This document shows, one piece after another, positions 26,902-35,654 of a DNA stretch of 64,000 nucleotides. Position 1 is the first letter of the stretch; each line of letters begins with the position of its first letter. This stretch comes from Rhizorhabdus sp. GTDB taxonomy: Bacteria > Pseudomonadota > Alphaproteobacteria > Sphingomonadales > Sphingomonadaceae. The position numbers and the translations under genes are program-made. The stretch is taken from contig NZ_JAGMXV010000002.1 of NCBI RefSeq assembly GCF_018006725.1, positions 1 to 64,000 on the forward strand, written 5' to 3'. Under the pieces are notes generated by a model. It did not search any database and had not been told where the DNA came from. It was given only the letters and a program-made list of their open reading frames with translations.

Positions 26902-28326
26902 TTGAGCGCACAGACGGACACAAAAGCGGTCGTCACCCGCTTCGCCCCCTCGCCCACGGGATTCCTCCATATCGGCGGCGCCCGCACCGCCCTGTTCAAC
27001 TGGCTGTTCGCGCGCCACCATGGCGGCCAATTCCTGTTGCGGATCGAGGATACCGATCGCGCCCGTTCGACGCAGCCCGCGATCGACGCCATTCTGGATG
27101 GAATGCGGTGGCTCGACCTGAACTGGGACGGCGATGTCGTCTATCAGTTTGCCCGCGCCGACCGCCATGCGCAGGTGGCGAACGAGCTGCTCGAAAAGGG
27201 CCACGCCTATCGCTGCTATGCGACGCCGGAGGAACTGGCCGAACTGCGCGAGCAGCAGCGCGCGGCCAAGCAGCCGCTGCGCTATGACGGCCGCTGGCGC
27301 GACCGCGATCCGTCCGAGGCGCCCGCCGGCGCGCCCTTCGTCATCCGCCTGAAGGCGCCGCGCGAGGGCGAGGTGACGATCGACGACAAGGTGCAGGGCC
27401 CGGTCACCGTGCAGAATGCCGAGCTGGACGACATGATCCTGCTGCGGTCGGACGGCACCCCCACTTATATGCTCGCAGTCGTCGTCGACGATCACGACAT
27501 GGGCGTCACCCACGTCATCCGCGGTGACGACCATCTCAACAATGCCTTTCGCCAGCTGGCGCTGATCCGCGCGATGGGGTGGCCCGAGCCGGTCTATGCC
27601 CATATCCCGCTGATCCACGGCGCCGACGGCGCGAAACTGTCGAAGCGCCACGGCGCATTGGGCGTCGATGCCTATCGCGACGAGATGGGCCTCCTGGCCG
27701 AGGCGGTGAACAATTATCTGCTTCGGCTCGGCTGGGGCCATGGCGACGACGAGATCATCAGCCGCGAACAGGCGATCGAGTGGTTCGATCTGGCCGGCGT
27801 CGGCCGTTCGCCCTCGCGCTTCGATTTCAAGAAGCTCGAGAATCTCAATGGGCACTATATCCGCGAGGCCGACGACGCCCGCCTGGCCGCACTGATCGCC
27901 CCCGGAGTCGCAGCGGCGGCAGGGCGCGAATTCGGTGCTCAGGAGCAGGACCTACTGCTGCGCAGCATTCCCTACCTGAAGGTAAGGGCCAAGGATCTCA
28001 ACGAGTTGACGGAAGGCGCAGCCTTTCTGTTTCGCACCCGCCCGCTCGATATGGACGAGAAGGCGGCATCGCTGCTAGACGAACCCGGCAAGGCGTTGCT
28101 GGCGCAGGCCCGCGAAGCGCTTGCCGCGACTGCCGACTGGTATGCGGACGCCCTCGAGGCGGCCGTCCGGTCGGTGGCGGAGCAAGGGGGGATCGGCCTC
28201 GGCAAGGTGGCGCAGCCGCTCCGCGCGGCGCTCACCGGACGCACGACCTCCCCGGGCATATTCGACGTTCTGGCCCTTCTCGGCCGCGAGGAGAGCCTGG
28301 GACGACTGGATGACCAGCTGCGCTGA
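26902..28326 (+). CDS. gltX: Glutamyl-tRNA synthetase
   Basis: Class I aminoacyl-tRNA synthetase that charges tRNA-Glu (and, in organisms with GatCAB, tRNA-Gln). The catalytic domain has [25 protein letters not shown] (HIGH motif) and [10 protein letters not shown] (KMSKS motif, about residues 248-257). A TTG at 26902 with GGAG nine bases upstream gives 474 residues and the conserved N-terminus; the longer in-frame ATG at 26827 would add 25 atypical residues. It is followed after 66 bases by gltA. Confidence 0.94.
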   Translation: MSAQTDTKAVVTRFAPSPTGFLHIGGARTALFNWLFARHHGGQFLLRIEDTDRARSTQPAIDAILDGMRWLDLNWDGDVVYQFARADRHAQVANELLEKGHAYRCYATPEELAELREQQRAAKQPLRYDGRWRDRDPSEAPAGAPFVIRLKAPREGEVTIDDKVQGPVTVQNAELDDMILLRSDGTPTYMLAVVVDDHDMGVTHVIRGDDHLNNAFRQLALIRAMGWPEPVYAHIPLIHGADGAKLSKRHGALGVDAYRDEMGLLAEAVNNYLLRLGWGHGDDEIISREQAIEWFDLAGVGRSPSRFDFKKLENLNGHYIREADDARLAALIAPGVAAAAGREFGAQEQDLLLRSIPYLKVRAKDLNELTEGAAFLFRTRPLDMDEKAASLLDEPGKALLAQAREALAATADWYADALEAAVRSVAEQGGIGLGKVAQPLRAALTGRTTSPGIFDVLALLGREESLGRLDDQLR

Positions 28327-28392
28327 CGGCTGGTCGAGTTGGCATGAACCAGCCGGCTTGCCGGCACAGGGGCAAACGACAGGAGATTGAAC

Positions 28393-29676
28393 ATGGCTGA
28401 ATCTGTGAAACTGGAGCTCGGCGGAAAGTCGTCCGAATATCCGGTCCTGTCGGGCACCGTCGGTCCCGATGTCGTCGACATCCGCAAGCTCTACGCGAAC
28501 ACCGGCGCCTTCACCTACGACCCCGGCTTCACCTCGACCGCGTCGTGCCAGTCGGCACTGACCTATATCGACGGCGACGAGGGCGTCCTGCTGCACCGCG
28601 GCTATCCGATCGACCAGCTCGCCGAGCAGTCGAGCTTCATGGAAGTCGCCTATCTGCTGCTCAACGGCGAGCTGCCGAGCGCGAAGGGCCTCGACGACTT
28701 CACCTACACGATCAGCCGCCACACCATGCTGCACGAGCAGCTGGCGCAATTCTATCGTGGCTTCCGTCGCGACGCGCACCCGATGGCGATCATGTGCGGC
28801 GTCGTCGGCGCGCTGTCGGCCTTCTACCACGACTCGACCGACATCAACGATCCGAAGCAGCGCCTGATCGCGTCGCACCGCCTGATCGCGAAGATCCCGA
28901 CGATCGCGGCGATGGCCTATAAATATTCGGTGGGTCAGCCCTTCGTCTATCCGAAGAACGACCTCAGCTACACCGCCAACTTCCTGCGCATGACCTTCGG
29001 CGTTCCGGCCGAGGAGTATGAGGCGGATCCAGTGATCGTGTCGGCAATGGACAAGATCTTCATCCTGCACGCCGACCACGAGCAGAACGCGTCGACCTCG
29101 ACCGTCCGTCTGGCCGGTTCGTCGGGCGCCAACCCGTTCGCCTGCATCGCGGCCGGCATCGCCTGCCTGTGGGGGCCGGCGCATGGCGGCGCGAACGAGG
29201 CGGCGCTCAACATGCTGCGCGAGATCGGCACCCCGGATCGCATCCCCGAGTACATCGCCCGCGCGAAGAACAAGGACGATCCCTTCCGCCTGATGGGCTT
29301 CGGCCATCGCGTGTACAAGAATTTCGACCCGCGCGCGAAGGTGCTCAGCAAAGCCGCTACCGAGGTGCTCGACAAGCTGGGCATCAACGACCCGGTCCTC
29401 GACACCGCCCGCGAACTCGAGCGGATCGCGCTGAGCGACCCCTATTTCATCGACAAGAAGCTCTACCCGAATGTCGATTTCTATTCGGGCGTGATCCTGT
29501 CGGCGATCGGCTTCCCGACGACGATGTTCACCGTTCTCTTCGCCCTCGCCCGCACCGTCGGCTGGGTCGCGCAGTGGAACGAGATGATCTCGGACCCCGA
29601 GCAGAAGATCGGCCGCCCGCGCCAGCTCTACACCGGCCCGACGCAGCGCGACTACGTCCCCGTCAGCCAGCGCTAA
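28393..29676 (+). CDS. gltA: Citrate synthase
   Basis: Condenses acetyl-CoA and oxaloacetate, the entry step of the TCA cycle. The 427-residue type II enzyme shows [26 protein letters not shown], the active-site His in [30 protein letters not shown] and [14 protein letters not shown], and the catalytic Asp in YPNVDFYSG. The ATG at 28393 is seven bases past AGGAG. A strong intrinsic terminator follows. Confidence 0.97.
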   Translation: MAESVKLELGGKSSEYPVLSGTVGPDVVDIRKLYANTGAFTYDPGFTSTASCQSALTYIDGDEGVLLHRGYPIDQLAEQSSFMEVAYLLLNGELPSAKGLDDFTYTISRHTMLHEQLAQFYRGFRRDAHPMAIMCGVVGALSAFYHDSTDINDPKQRLIASHRLIAKIPTIAAMAYKYSVGQPFVYPKNDLSYTANFLRMTFGVPAEEYEADPVIVSAMDKIFILHADHEQNASTSTVRLAGSSGANPFACIAAGIACLWGPAHGGANEAALNMLREIGTPDRIPEYIARAKNKDDPFRLMGFGHRVYKNFDPRAKVLSKAATEVLDKLGINDPVLDTARELERIALSDPYFIDKKLYPNVDFYSGVILSAIGFPTTMFTVLFALARTVGWVAQWNEMISDPEQKIGRPRQLYTGPTQRDYVPVSQR

Positions 29677-29705
29677 GGCGCCGGTCCCGATCGGCGCGAG
29701 AATCA

Positions 29706-29738
29706 GGGGGTCGGTGCCCAGCACCGGCCCCCTTTTTT
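29706..29738 (+). terminator. Rho-independent terminator after gltA
   Basis: An 11-bp stem (GGGGGTCGGTG pairing with CACCGGCCCCC, one G-T pair) with a five-base loop is followed by six T residues. It is 30 bases past the gltA stop. Confidence 0.95.
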
Positions 29739-29755
29739 GTCGCGCGGAGCATAAA

Positions 29756-30026
29756 CTCCTCCCCGGCAACGGGGAGGGGGCCGCCGAAGGCAGTGAGGGA
29801 AAGGGGCCCGCCTCCCGCCCGGCGACATCAGGGAGATGAGGAAGACCCCTCCACCATCCTGCGGATGGTCCCCCTCCCCGTTCCGGGGAGGAACCGGCGC
29901 CTCCCGCCTTCCGCCTCCCCAAATCCTTGGCGCCCTCGGAAACGAACCTTCCCGCGCCACCGGCAGCCATCAATAATTCCTCCCCGGCACGGGGAGGGGG
30001 ACCGGCGAAGCCGGTGGAGGGGAAGG
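29756..30026. repeat. Three REP-like palindromic repeats in a 420-base gene-free stretch
   Basis: Three copies of the ~50-base element seen after trpD lie at 29756-29806, 29846-29895 (inverted) and 29977-30026. Each carries a CCTCCCCG-loop-CGGGGAGG hairpin and a second variable hairpin (e.g. ACCGGC-GAA-GCCGGT), with CCCCTCCACC at one end. No convincing gene lies between the gltA terminator (29738) and the next gene (30161). The spacers (about 40 and 80 bases) are unique sequence. Confidence 0.85.
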
Positions 30027-30160
30027 CGCAACCCCTCCCACCCGCGTTGCCGGTGAGGAGCCGAAGCTCTACGGGACAGCGATTCCCGTCACCCGCTGTT
30101 CAGCTTGACGCATCCACGCTAGTCTGAACCCGAACGCCACAAGGATCGACGGCCCGCGCA

Positions 30161-30757
30161 ATGACGAAGCTGAACCGACGCGGCCTGCTCGCGGCCCTTC
30201 CCGCCCTTTACCTCGCTACCCGCACCGGCAGCGTCGGCGCGAGCAAGGCAGGGATCGCCGGGCAAGCCAGCTTTCAGGACCAACTGGCTCCCTTCTGGGA
30301 TCAGCTGGCGATGCTTCCCAGCATCCGCCAGCCCGCGACGAAAGCGCCCACCGACGGCATCTGCTACATGTTCACCAACAAGGATTGTGCCGTGTGCCAA
30401 GTGGTGCACCAGCAATTCCCCCGGGGCTTCCGCGCGCTGGAGATGCGCTACATCGTCTATCCCTGGCCGGGCGAACCCTATCGCGAGCTCAACTATCTCT
30501 ACCGTCCGGAAACGACTCTCGCCGAGTATGAGGCCTATATGGCGAAGAAGCTGACCGCGACCTCGCCCTCCGACAGCAGCGCGCAGGTCGACCTCGTCAT
30601 GGCCGTCGCCGCCGACATGGCATCGGCGCTGGTCGAAGGCGACAGCTTCGGCACACCCTTCTTCTTCCACGGCGTGGAAGGCGATACGCCCGGCCGGATG
30701 ATCTTCAGCGCGGGGGACATCGTGGCGATGGGACCGTTATTGGATCGGGCGGCTTAG
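30161..30757 (+). CDS. Exported thioredoxin-fold (DsbA/DsbG-like) protein
   Basis: A 198-residue protein with a possible twin-arginine or Sec signal (MTKLNRRGLLAALPALYLATRTGSVGA). The mature part has a thioredoxin-like fold: ICYMFTNKDCAVCQVVHQQFP carries a CxxC redox site (CAVC), GFRALEMRYIVYPWPG follows as in DsbC/DsbG-type proteins, and FGTPFFFH supplies the cis-Pro (T-P). Probably a periplasmic disulfide oxidoreductase. It lies 80 bases upstream of the lasso-peptide genes; whether it belongs to them is unknown, and the predicted precursor core contains no Cys. Confidence 0.7.
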   Translation: MTKLNRRGLLAALPALYLATRTGSVGASKAGIAGQASFQDQLAPFWDQLAMLPSIRQPATKAPTDGICYMFTNKDCAVCQVVHQQFPRGFRALEMRYIVYPWPGEPYRELNYLYRPETTLAEYEAYMAKKLTATSPSDSSAQVDLVMAVAADMASALVEGDSFGTPFFFHGVEGDTPGRMIFSAGDIVAMGPLLDRAA

Positions 30758-30837
30758 GCTCGCGCTACACCGTTCGGGGGAGTCGATTGCGAACGAGTGG
30801 GAATCCGGTATCATCGGATCTTGGAGAAATAGCCGCC

Positions 30838-31134
30838 GTGACCAATGCCTTGCCCATTTCCATCAATCGCCATGCGACGATTTACCGTTGCCCTCCGGTG
30901 CTCTCCACCGAAGTCGCGGGAGAGGCGACGATGATGGATATGGAAAGCGGCCTCTATTTCGGCTTGGATTCGATCGGAACGGACATGTGGCAGCGGCTCG
31001 AACATCCCCAGAGTCTGGCTGCCCTGTCCGACGGGATGGCACAAGACTATGCCGCCGACGCGGATCGGATCGAACGGGATCTTGGCGCTTTGCTTCTGAC
31101 GATGGCGGACCACGGCCTTGTCGAGTTCCGCTGA
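30838..31134 (+). CDS. PqqD-family lasso peptide leader-binding protein (B1/RRE)
   Basis: A 98-residue PqqD-like protein. In lasso-peptide systems such a free-standing RiPP recognition element (RRE, B1) binds the leader peptide and presents it to the modifying enzymes. The sequence shows the PqqD pattern of a short beta sheet and helices: VLSTEVAGEATMMDMESGLYFGLDSIGTDMWQRLEHPQS, then ERDLGALLLTMADHGLVEF. A GTG at 30838 has GGAG 11 bases upstream and is preferred over a TTG at 30787. No pqq genes are nearby; a lasso cyclase and a precursor are. Confidence 0.85.
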   Translation: MTNALPISINRHATIYRCPPVLSTEVAGEATMMDMESGLYFGLDSIGTDMWQRLEHPQSLAALSDGMAQDYAADADRIERDLGALLLTMADHGLVEFR

Positions 31135-31903
31135 TCGGGCTGCAGCGCAGCAACGATCGGGAGCTGACCTCGCGAAGGACGACTGGCTGACGGCCCGGAT
31201 CGGGCGCAACAGCGTCGCACAGAATCTCGATCAGGCCGTTGCGAAGGGCGCCCTCGAGCGCAACGATAAAGATAGCTATACCCTGCCCGCAGACGACCGT
31301 TCGCATGACCGCACCGCGCGCAATCCGGTGCCTTGGCCCTATCCCTGCCGGAAGCTCCTCTTCCTGTTCGACAATGTCTATGAGCGTCGTCAGGTCCCCT
31401 CGACGTGCCGCAGCTGCTACAAGGTCAAGGTGGCGCCTCGCAAGGTATCGCAGCTTGTGCGCATATTCGATGCCACGGTCGGAAAGCCCTATCCGTCGAA
31501 GTTCCAGCCGGATATGGACGCCCATTACACATCCGACGTCTACGGCGCCTATTTCTACGCTGACGGTCTTGAACAGGCGCGGGCAATTCATCGGGACATC
31601 AGCGCTACATTGATCGAAGACTCTGCGCTTGATGGCGTTCCGATCACGATCAAGCGCGGATGCACGGAATATGAGATGCATTGCGGTCCATCGGACCAGT
31701 ATAGTTTCCCGGATGGGCTGCCGGCGATCGAGGAAAAGCTGCTGGAGATGATCGATATGCCTGCCGGCACATCGAGACACAGTTCCCGCAACCTCATCAT
31801 CCTCATGTGGGTCCGGCAGGCATTCCGCATCGGCGACGACAGCTATCTCGAACTCACGGGTGGACGCCGCCTTTTTCCGGAAACCGTGAAATACGCCCCC
31901 TGA
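31118..31903 (+). CDS. Unrecognised protein of the lasso cluster, with C and CxxC motifs
   Basis: A frame of up to 261 codons between the B1 and kinase genes, with normal coding composition. The only in-frame starts before the conserved-looking part are TTG 31118 (17-base overlap with B1) and GTG 31328. The core (from residue ~70) reads NPVPWPYPCRKLLFLFDNVY, then STCRSCYKVKV with a C-x2-C pair, and later GCTEYEMHCGPSDQ with two more Cys, suggesting bound Zn or an Fe-S cluster. It stands where lasso clusters usually carry the B2 leader protease but lacks a visible Cys-His-Asp transglutaminase pattern. I do not recognise the family. Confidence 0.6.
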   Translation: MSSSADRAAAQQRSGADLAKDDWLTARIGRNSVAQNLDQAVAKGALERNDKDSYTLPADDRSHDRTARNPVPWPYPCRKLLFLFDNVYERRQVPSTCRSCYKVKVAPRKVSQLVRIFDATVGKPYPSKFQPDMDAHYTSDVYGAYFYADGLEQARAIHRDISATLIEDSALDGVPITIKRGCTEYEMHCGPSDQYSFPDGLPAIEEKLLEMIDMPAGTSRHSSRNLIILMWVRQAFRIGDDSYLELTGGRRLFPETVKYAP

Positions 31904-31950
31904 TCGGCCGTCGGCGCGCATCCTACTCTCTTTTTTTCCGGGCAACGAAG

Positions 31951-32874
31951 ATGCACTATGAGCTTTGCGGTCTTAAATTCGCGTCCGAATTGCCTCTCCC
32001 GGAGCTTCTTCCCTGGTCCGGCGACGATCGGCCGGCGGATGTGGACATCATCCTAGGAAGCGTTGGCCCCAGCCTCGACGAGGCAATTCATGTCGGACCT
32101 TTTTTTCAGGCATCGCGCGACGGTAGCTGCCGCTACGAGATTGCCGACGTTGCAGCCTACAGGATCGAGGGCGGGCGTCGCATCACGATTGCGCCGCGCC
32201 TGCCGGTCGGCGAACCCGCAATCCGTGTCTTCCTGCTCGGAAGCGTATTTGGCCTGCTTTGTCACCAGCGCGGCCTGATTCCCCTTCATGCAGGCTGCGT
32301 CGAGATCGACGGAAAAGCCGTCGCCTTCGCGGGCAATTCGGGGGCAGGCAAATCGACGCTCGCAGCCGCGTTCCATCGTCTGGGTTTTCCCATACTCGCT
32401 GATGACGTGACGGTGGTCGATGTAAACGGAGCAGCTCGACCGGTTGTCCTACCATCCTTTCCCGGCATGAGACTTTGGCGCGACACGATGGACGCCCTTG
32501 ATATCTCAAGCGGCGGGCTTGATCGCGTGCGGCCTGATATCGACAAATATCTGATTCCGATCGAACAAAACCCGGTCCGCTCGCCCCTGCCGCTTTCCAT
32601 GGTATTTCACCTGAGGATCGCCAAGGATCATCGGCAGGTTGGCGACCAGTTGCTTGCCGGCTCCTCCGCGCTATCCGCCTTGCTAGACTCGGTCTATCGA
32701 CGCATGTCGGCCTTCCGGATGGGGCGGAGAGAAGCACTGCTCGCCCGGCTCATGCGCGTGCTTGCGGCGCCGTCCGTCGAACTGACCCGGATCATGGACA
32801 TGGATCAGCTCGATGCGACCGTGGACCACATGGTGCGCCGCGTCCGCACGGAGATGGAACTGGTCTCGGGATGA
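31951..32874 (+). CDS. HprK-like serine kinase of a lasso-peptide cluster
   Basis: A 307-residue protein related to HPr kinase/phosphorylase. It has the P-loop GNSGAGKST (residues 128-136) and, as in HprK, an acidic motif shortly after (PILADDVTVVD). In characterised lasso systems (paeninodin type) such kinases phosphorylate the C-terminal Ser of the precursor. No HPr or PTS genes are near, while a lasso precursor ending in Ser is. The ATG at 31951 gives a typical family N-terminus (MHYELCGLKFASELPLPEL). Its stop overlaps the sulfotransferase start (ATGA). Confidence 0.87.
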   Translation: MHYELCGLKFASELPLPELLPWSGDDRPADVDIILGSVGPSLDEAIHVGPFFQASRDGSCRYEIADVAAYRIEGGRRITIAPRLPVGEPAIRVFLLGSVFGLLCHQRGLIPLHAGCVEIDGKAVAFAGNSGAGKSTLAAAFHRLGFPILADDVTVVDVNGAARPVVLPSFPGMRLWRDTMDALDISSGGLDRVRPDIDKYLIPIEQNPVRSPLPLSMVFHLRIAKDHRQVGDQLLAGSSALSALLDSVYRRMSAFRMGRREALLARLMRVLAAPSVELTRIMDMDQLDATVDHMVRRVRTEMELVSG

Positions 32875-33704
32875 GCTGCTATCATTGGCTGGCCTCCTAC
32901 CCCAAGTCGGGAAACACATGGCTGCGGCTCGCCTTGGCAAGCCTCAGTAAGGGCGGCCAGAACCTGGACTTCCGGTCATCCGAACTGTTCGCACCGATCG
33001 CGTGCGATCGCGCCGCAATGGACGAGGTGGCGGACGTCGACAGCGCAGCCCTGACTCTGGCCGAGGAGGAGGCTGCCCGTCCGGCCTTCTTTCGTCTCGA
33101 GGCGGCCTGGCTGGGCAAGCCACAGCTGCGAAAGGTCCATCACGCCTGGACCCGCACGGCTGCGGGCGAACCGCTCTTCCCTCCCGACGTCACGGCAAGC
33201 GCCGTTTACGTCATCCGCGACCCCCGTGACGTTGCCATTTCGCTAGCCCATCACCATGGCTCCAGCATCGATGCCGCCATCGCCTTCATGGACGATCCGG
33301 CTGCCATGCTTGCAGGCGGGTCAGGCTATGGCAGCCCCCAGTTGCGACAAAGGCTGCTGACGTGGAGCGACCATGCGCGCAGCTGGCTTGCCTCCCCAAT
33401 ACAACCACTATTGGTTCGGTTCGAGGACATGCTCGACACCCCTGCGGATTCGCTCGAACGGGTTGCCCGCCATCTCCGCTGGAACCCGTCTGCCAGCGCA
33501 ATAGCGGGCGCTGTAGAGGCGAGCCGCTTCGACGCCCTCCAGGCACAGGAAGAACGGCACGGCTTTCGTGAGCGGACGCGGGCAGAAGTTCCCTTCTTCA
33601 GACGCGGCTTAGCAGGCGGGTGGCGCGACAGCCTCACACCGGCGCAGAGGCAGCGCATCGAAGCCAGCCACGGCGAGGCTATGGCGATGTTTGGCTATCT
33701 TTGA
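32871..33704 (+). CDS. PAPS-dependent sulfotransferase in the lasso cluster
   Basis: A 277-residue cytosolic-type sulfotransferase that would move a sulfuryl group from PAPS to a hydroxyl or amine. Visible motifs are the 5'-phosphosulfate loop YPKSGNTWLRLAL (residues 10-22), the 3'-phosphate site VIRDPRDVAISLAHHH (about 113-128) and the C-terminal FFRRGLAGGWRDSLT (about 242-256), corresponding to the RKGxxGDWK region. It is translationally coupled to the kinase gene and converges on the cyclase gene with only four bases between stops. The most likely substrate is the lasso peptide, which is inference. Confidence 0.88.
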   Translation: MSCYHWLASYPKSGNTWLRLALASLSKGGQNLDFRSSELFAPIACDRAAMDEVADVDSAALTLAEEEAARPAFFRLEAAWLGKPQLRKVHHAWTRTAAGEPLFPPDVTASAVYVIRDPRDVAISLAHHHGSSIDAAIAFMDDPAAMLAGGSGYGSPQLRQRLLTWSDHARSWLASPIQPLLVRFEDMLDTPADSLERVARHLRWNPSASAIAGAVEASRFDALQAQEERHGFRERTRAEVPFFRRGLAGGWRDSLTPAQRQRIEASHGEAMAMFGYL

Positions 33705-33708
33705 CCTT

Positions 33709-35592
33709 TCATCCGCCATTGCTGGGGTCAAGCCAGCGCAGGAAGGAACCTACATGGAGGCCCCGCACCAGGGTCGACCGATAGGCAGGCCCCGCCGCCG
33801 TCGCAGCTTCGGCGGTCGCGGGCCATTGGTCGAGCAGGCGCTTGAGCCGTGGCAGGTCCAGCGCCTGCCGCGCGAGGGGCGAGGTCTCGATCTCTTCCAG
33901 CTGCTCGTGCAGGCGATCCCGCCGCAGCCTCAGATTGTGAAACCATTCTGCATTCTGTTCGGCCTTGACGCTGTTGTCGCGAACCTCCTTCGGGAGCACA
34001 TCGCGGAAAGCCTCACGCGCCAGCCAGCGGAAGCGGCCATCCCGCACGAACGCTCTTTCAGGCAGTGACAGACAGAAATCGACCACCCGGCGGTCACTGA
34101 ACGGACTCGTATGGTCGACTCCGGTCAGAGCGCGCAAAGCTGCGATATTGTCGACGGTCCCCGCCCGCCGCCGCATGTAGATGTCCACCGCTTCCCGATA
34201 TCCGGGCGGGCGATGGCGAAAGCCTCCCGGAAACCCCTCTTCGATCAGGAGCTCGGTCACGCCGGCCTCTTGGGCGAAGTCCGGGTGAATGGGGCTGTAG
34301 TGGCGCCAATCCCCGGGGCGTGGCCCCTTGCCACGTATCAAATTCCATGTGCCGCCGAAGAAAGCCATATCGATATGGTCGCGCAGGCGGCCCTGCCCCC
34401 CGCGAGCCAGACGCCACGCTTCGAGCGCCGCTCTCGCTGGCTCGCCCTGACGAACCAATGCCGACAGCGACCCGCGGTGGGTGATCGACATCTCACCCTC
34501 GTCACCGGTCATCAGCATCTGCACACCGGCAGCCTGCGCGTGCTGCCACGCACCGAGCAGCCAACCGATATTCGGCGCGAGCCCGATGGGCTGGCCCGTC
34601 GCTACGAAAAGATGCGTCGGGTCGACGTCTACCCTGTGAACCGGAGGCATGATGTGATCGATCCGCAAATTGCCGTGGCAGCGCGCCAGCGCCTCCAGTT
34701 GCGGACGACCGTCCGGCACCCAGCCGGGATGCACGGCCAGGTCCTGATCGCCTGGCACGAGGGCGATACCGAGAACGGATTCAGGCGCCCGCACCGCCGC
34801 CGCCACGCCAGCCACGATCGAAGAATCGAGACCACCGCTGAGCGAAACCGCAACCGGCCCGGTCCGGGCACGATCGCATATAGCGCGCTCCAGCAGCTCG
34901 CGCGCGCCTTCGGTCCATTCGGAGGGTTTGACCGGACCGGGGCGGCGAAACGGGCGCCAGTTCGCCTCGAGCCGCAATCGCTCGGCCGTGATTATGGCCG
35001 TCGTGCCCGGCAGGACATGGCGGATGTCGCGATAGACCGTCCGGTCGCCCATGCCGGGATGAAGTGCTACGAATTCGGCCAGCGCCTGCCGATCCAGGTC
35101 GCGGGGCACGTCGGGAAGCGCGAGCAGAGCGCGAACGCTGGTGGCGAAAGCGACGAGTCGGGTATCACGATAATAATATAGCGAGCGGGATGCAGAGGGA
35201 TCCCTCGCAAGAATCAGACACGCATTCGCAGCGTCCCAGATCGCCCACGCAAACTCGCCCAGCATCTCGCGCGGTGCATCCGTCCCCCAGCGGTCGAACG
35301 CAGCCAGGACCAGCGTCTTGTCATCGGGCTCCCGATCGGACAGATTCAGACGTGCCGCCAGATGGACGCGATCATCGACGCGTCCGTCGAATAGCGAAAC
35401 TATGGGCCCGTCCGGCTTTTGTCGGGAAGAAGATCTACCGCGTTCCGCGAGCGCGGCGACAAGGGGAGGCGCCGAGACTATCGTCGGCTTCAGATGACCT
35501 GTTGCCGTCGCTGCAGAAATCAATCGGGCCGAGTCACCCGGGTCAAGCGGGCCCCTGCCATCCCAGCGAACGATGCCGGCGAACGCGCTCAT
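33709..35592 (-). CDS. Lasso peptide macrolactam synthetase, asparagine-synthetase-like (C protein)
   Basis: A 627-residue protein with the two-domain architecture of AsnB. It would adenylate the side-chain carboxyl of ring Asp/Glu and close the macrolactam on the core N-terminus. The PP-loop SLSGGLDSSIVAG is intact (about residues 248-260). The N-terminus is MSAFAGIVRW: the glutaminase nucleophile Cys2 of AsnB is Ser, so ammonia production is not expected, fitting a lasso cyclase. No clear ribosome-binding site precedes the ATG; instead a perfect hairpin ends six bases upstream. The precursor gene lies 62 bases upstream. Confidence 0.9.
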   Translation of the reverse strand: MSAFAGIVRWDGRGPLDPGDSARLISAATATGHLKPTIVSAPPLVAALAERGRSSSRQKPDGPIVSLFDGRVDDRVHLAARLNLSDREPDDKTLVLAAFDRWGTDAPREMLGEFAWAIWDAANACLILARDPSASRSLYYYRDTRLVAFATSVRALLALPDVPRDLDRQALAEFVALHPGMGDRTVYRDIRHVLPGTTAIITAERLRLEANWRPFRRPGPVKPSEWTEGARELLERAICDRARTGPVAVSLSGGLDSSIVAGVAAAVRAPESVLGIALVPGDQDLAVHPGWVPDGRPQLEALARCHGNLRIDHIMPPVHRVDVDPTHLFVATGQPIGLAPNIGWLLGAWQHAQAAGVQMLMTGDEGEMSITHRGSLSALVRQGEPARAALEAWRLARGGQGRLRDHIDMAFFGGTWNLIRGKGPRPGDWRHYSPIHPDFAQEAGVTELLIEEGFPGGFRHRPPGYREAVDIYMRRRAGTVDNIAALRALTGVDHTSPFSDRRVVDFCLSLPERAFVRDGRFRWLAREAFRDVLPKEVRDNSVKAEQNAEWFHNLRLRRDRLHEQLEEIETSPLARQALDLPRLKRLLDQWPATAEAATAAGPAYRSTLVRGLHVGSFLRWLDPSNGG

Positions 35593-35598
35593 GCCATG

Positions 35599-35623
35599 CG
35601 CTGAAAACGCAGCGTTTTCAGCG
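35599..35623 (-). promoter_or_regulatory. Perfect hairpin between lasso precursor and cyclase genes
   Basis: An 11-base perfect inverted repeat (CGCTGAAAACG and CGTTTTCAGCG) with a three-base loop fills the centre of the precursor-cyclase gap. There is no following T-run. Hairpins between the A gene and the processing genes are known from several lasso operons and are thought to raise the precursor-to-enzyme ratio. Here the 3' arm covers the place where the cyclase Shine-Dalgarno would be. Confidence 0.85.
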
Positions 35624-35654
35624 TAGATGCTTCAACGTGCAAACGAAAGGAGCG

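Noticed and set aside
29756..30026. CRISPR array
   Set aside because: The repeats are palindromic, alternate in orientation, vary in the second stem and have unequal spacers; no cas genes.
30838..31134. PqqD of pyrroloquinoline quinone synthesis
   Set aside because: No pqqA, B, C or E nearby; the adjacent lasso cyclase and precursor point to a lasso B1 role.
30863..31945. Minus-strand frame of 360 codons across the B1 and unknown genes, considered as a missing B2 protease
   Set aside because: No Cys-His-Asp transglutaminase pattern is present and the plus strand has better codon composition and a PqqD match.
33709..35592. Ordinary glutamine-hydrolysing asparagine synthetase AsnB
   Set aside because: The nucleophile Cys2 is Ser and the gene is coupled to a lasso precursor with RRE and kinase genes.
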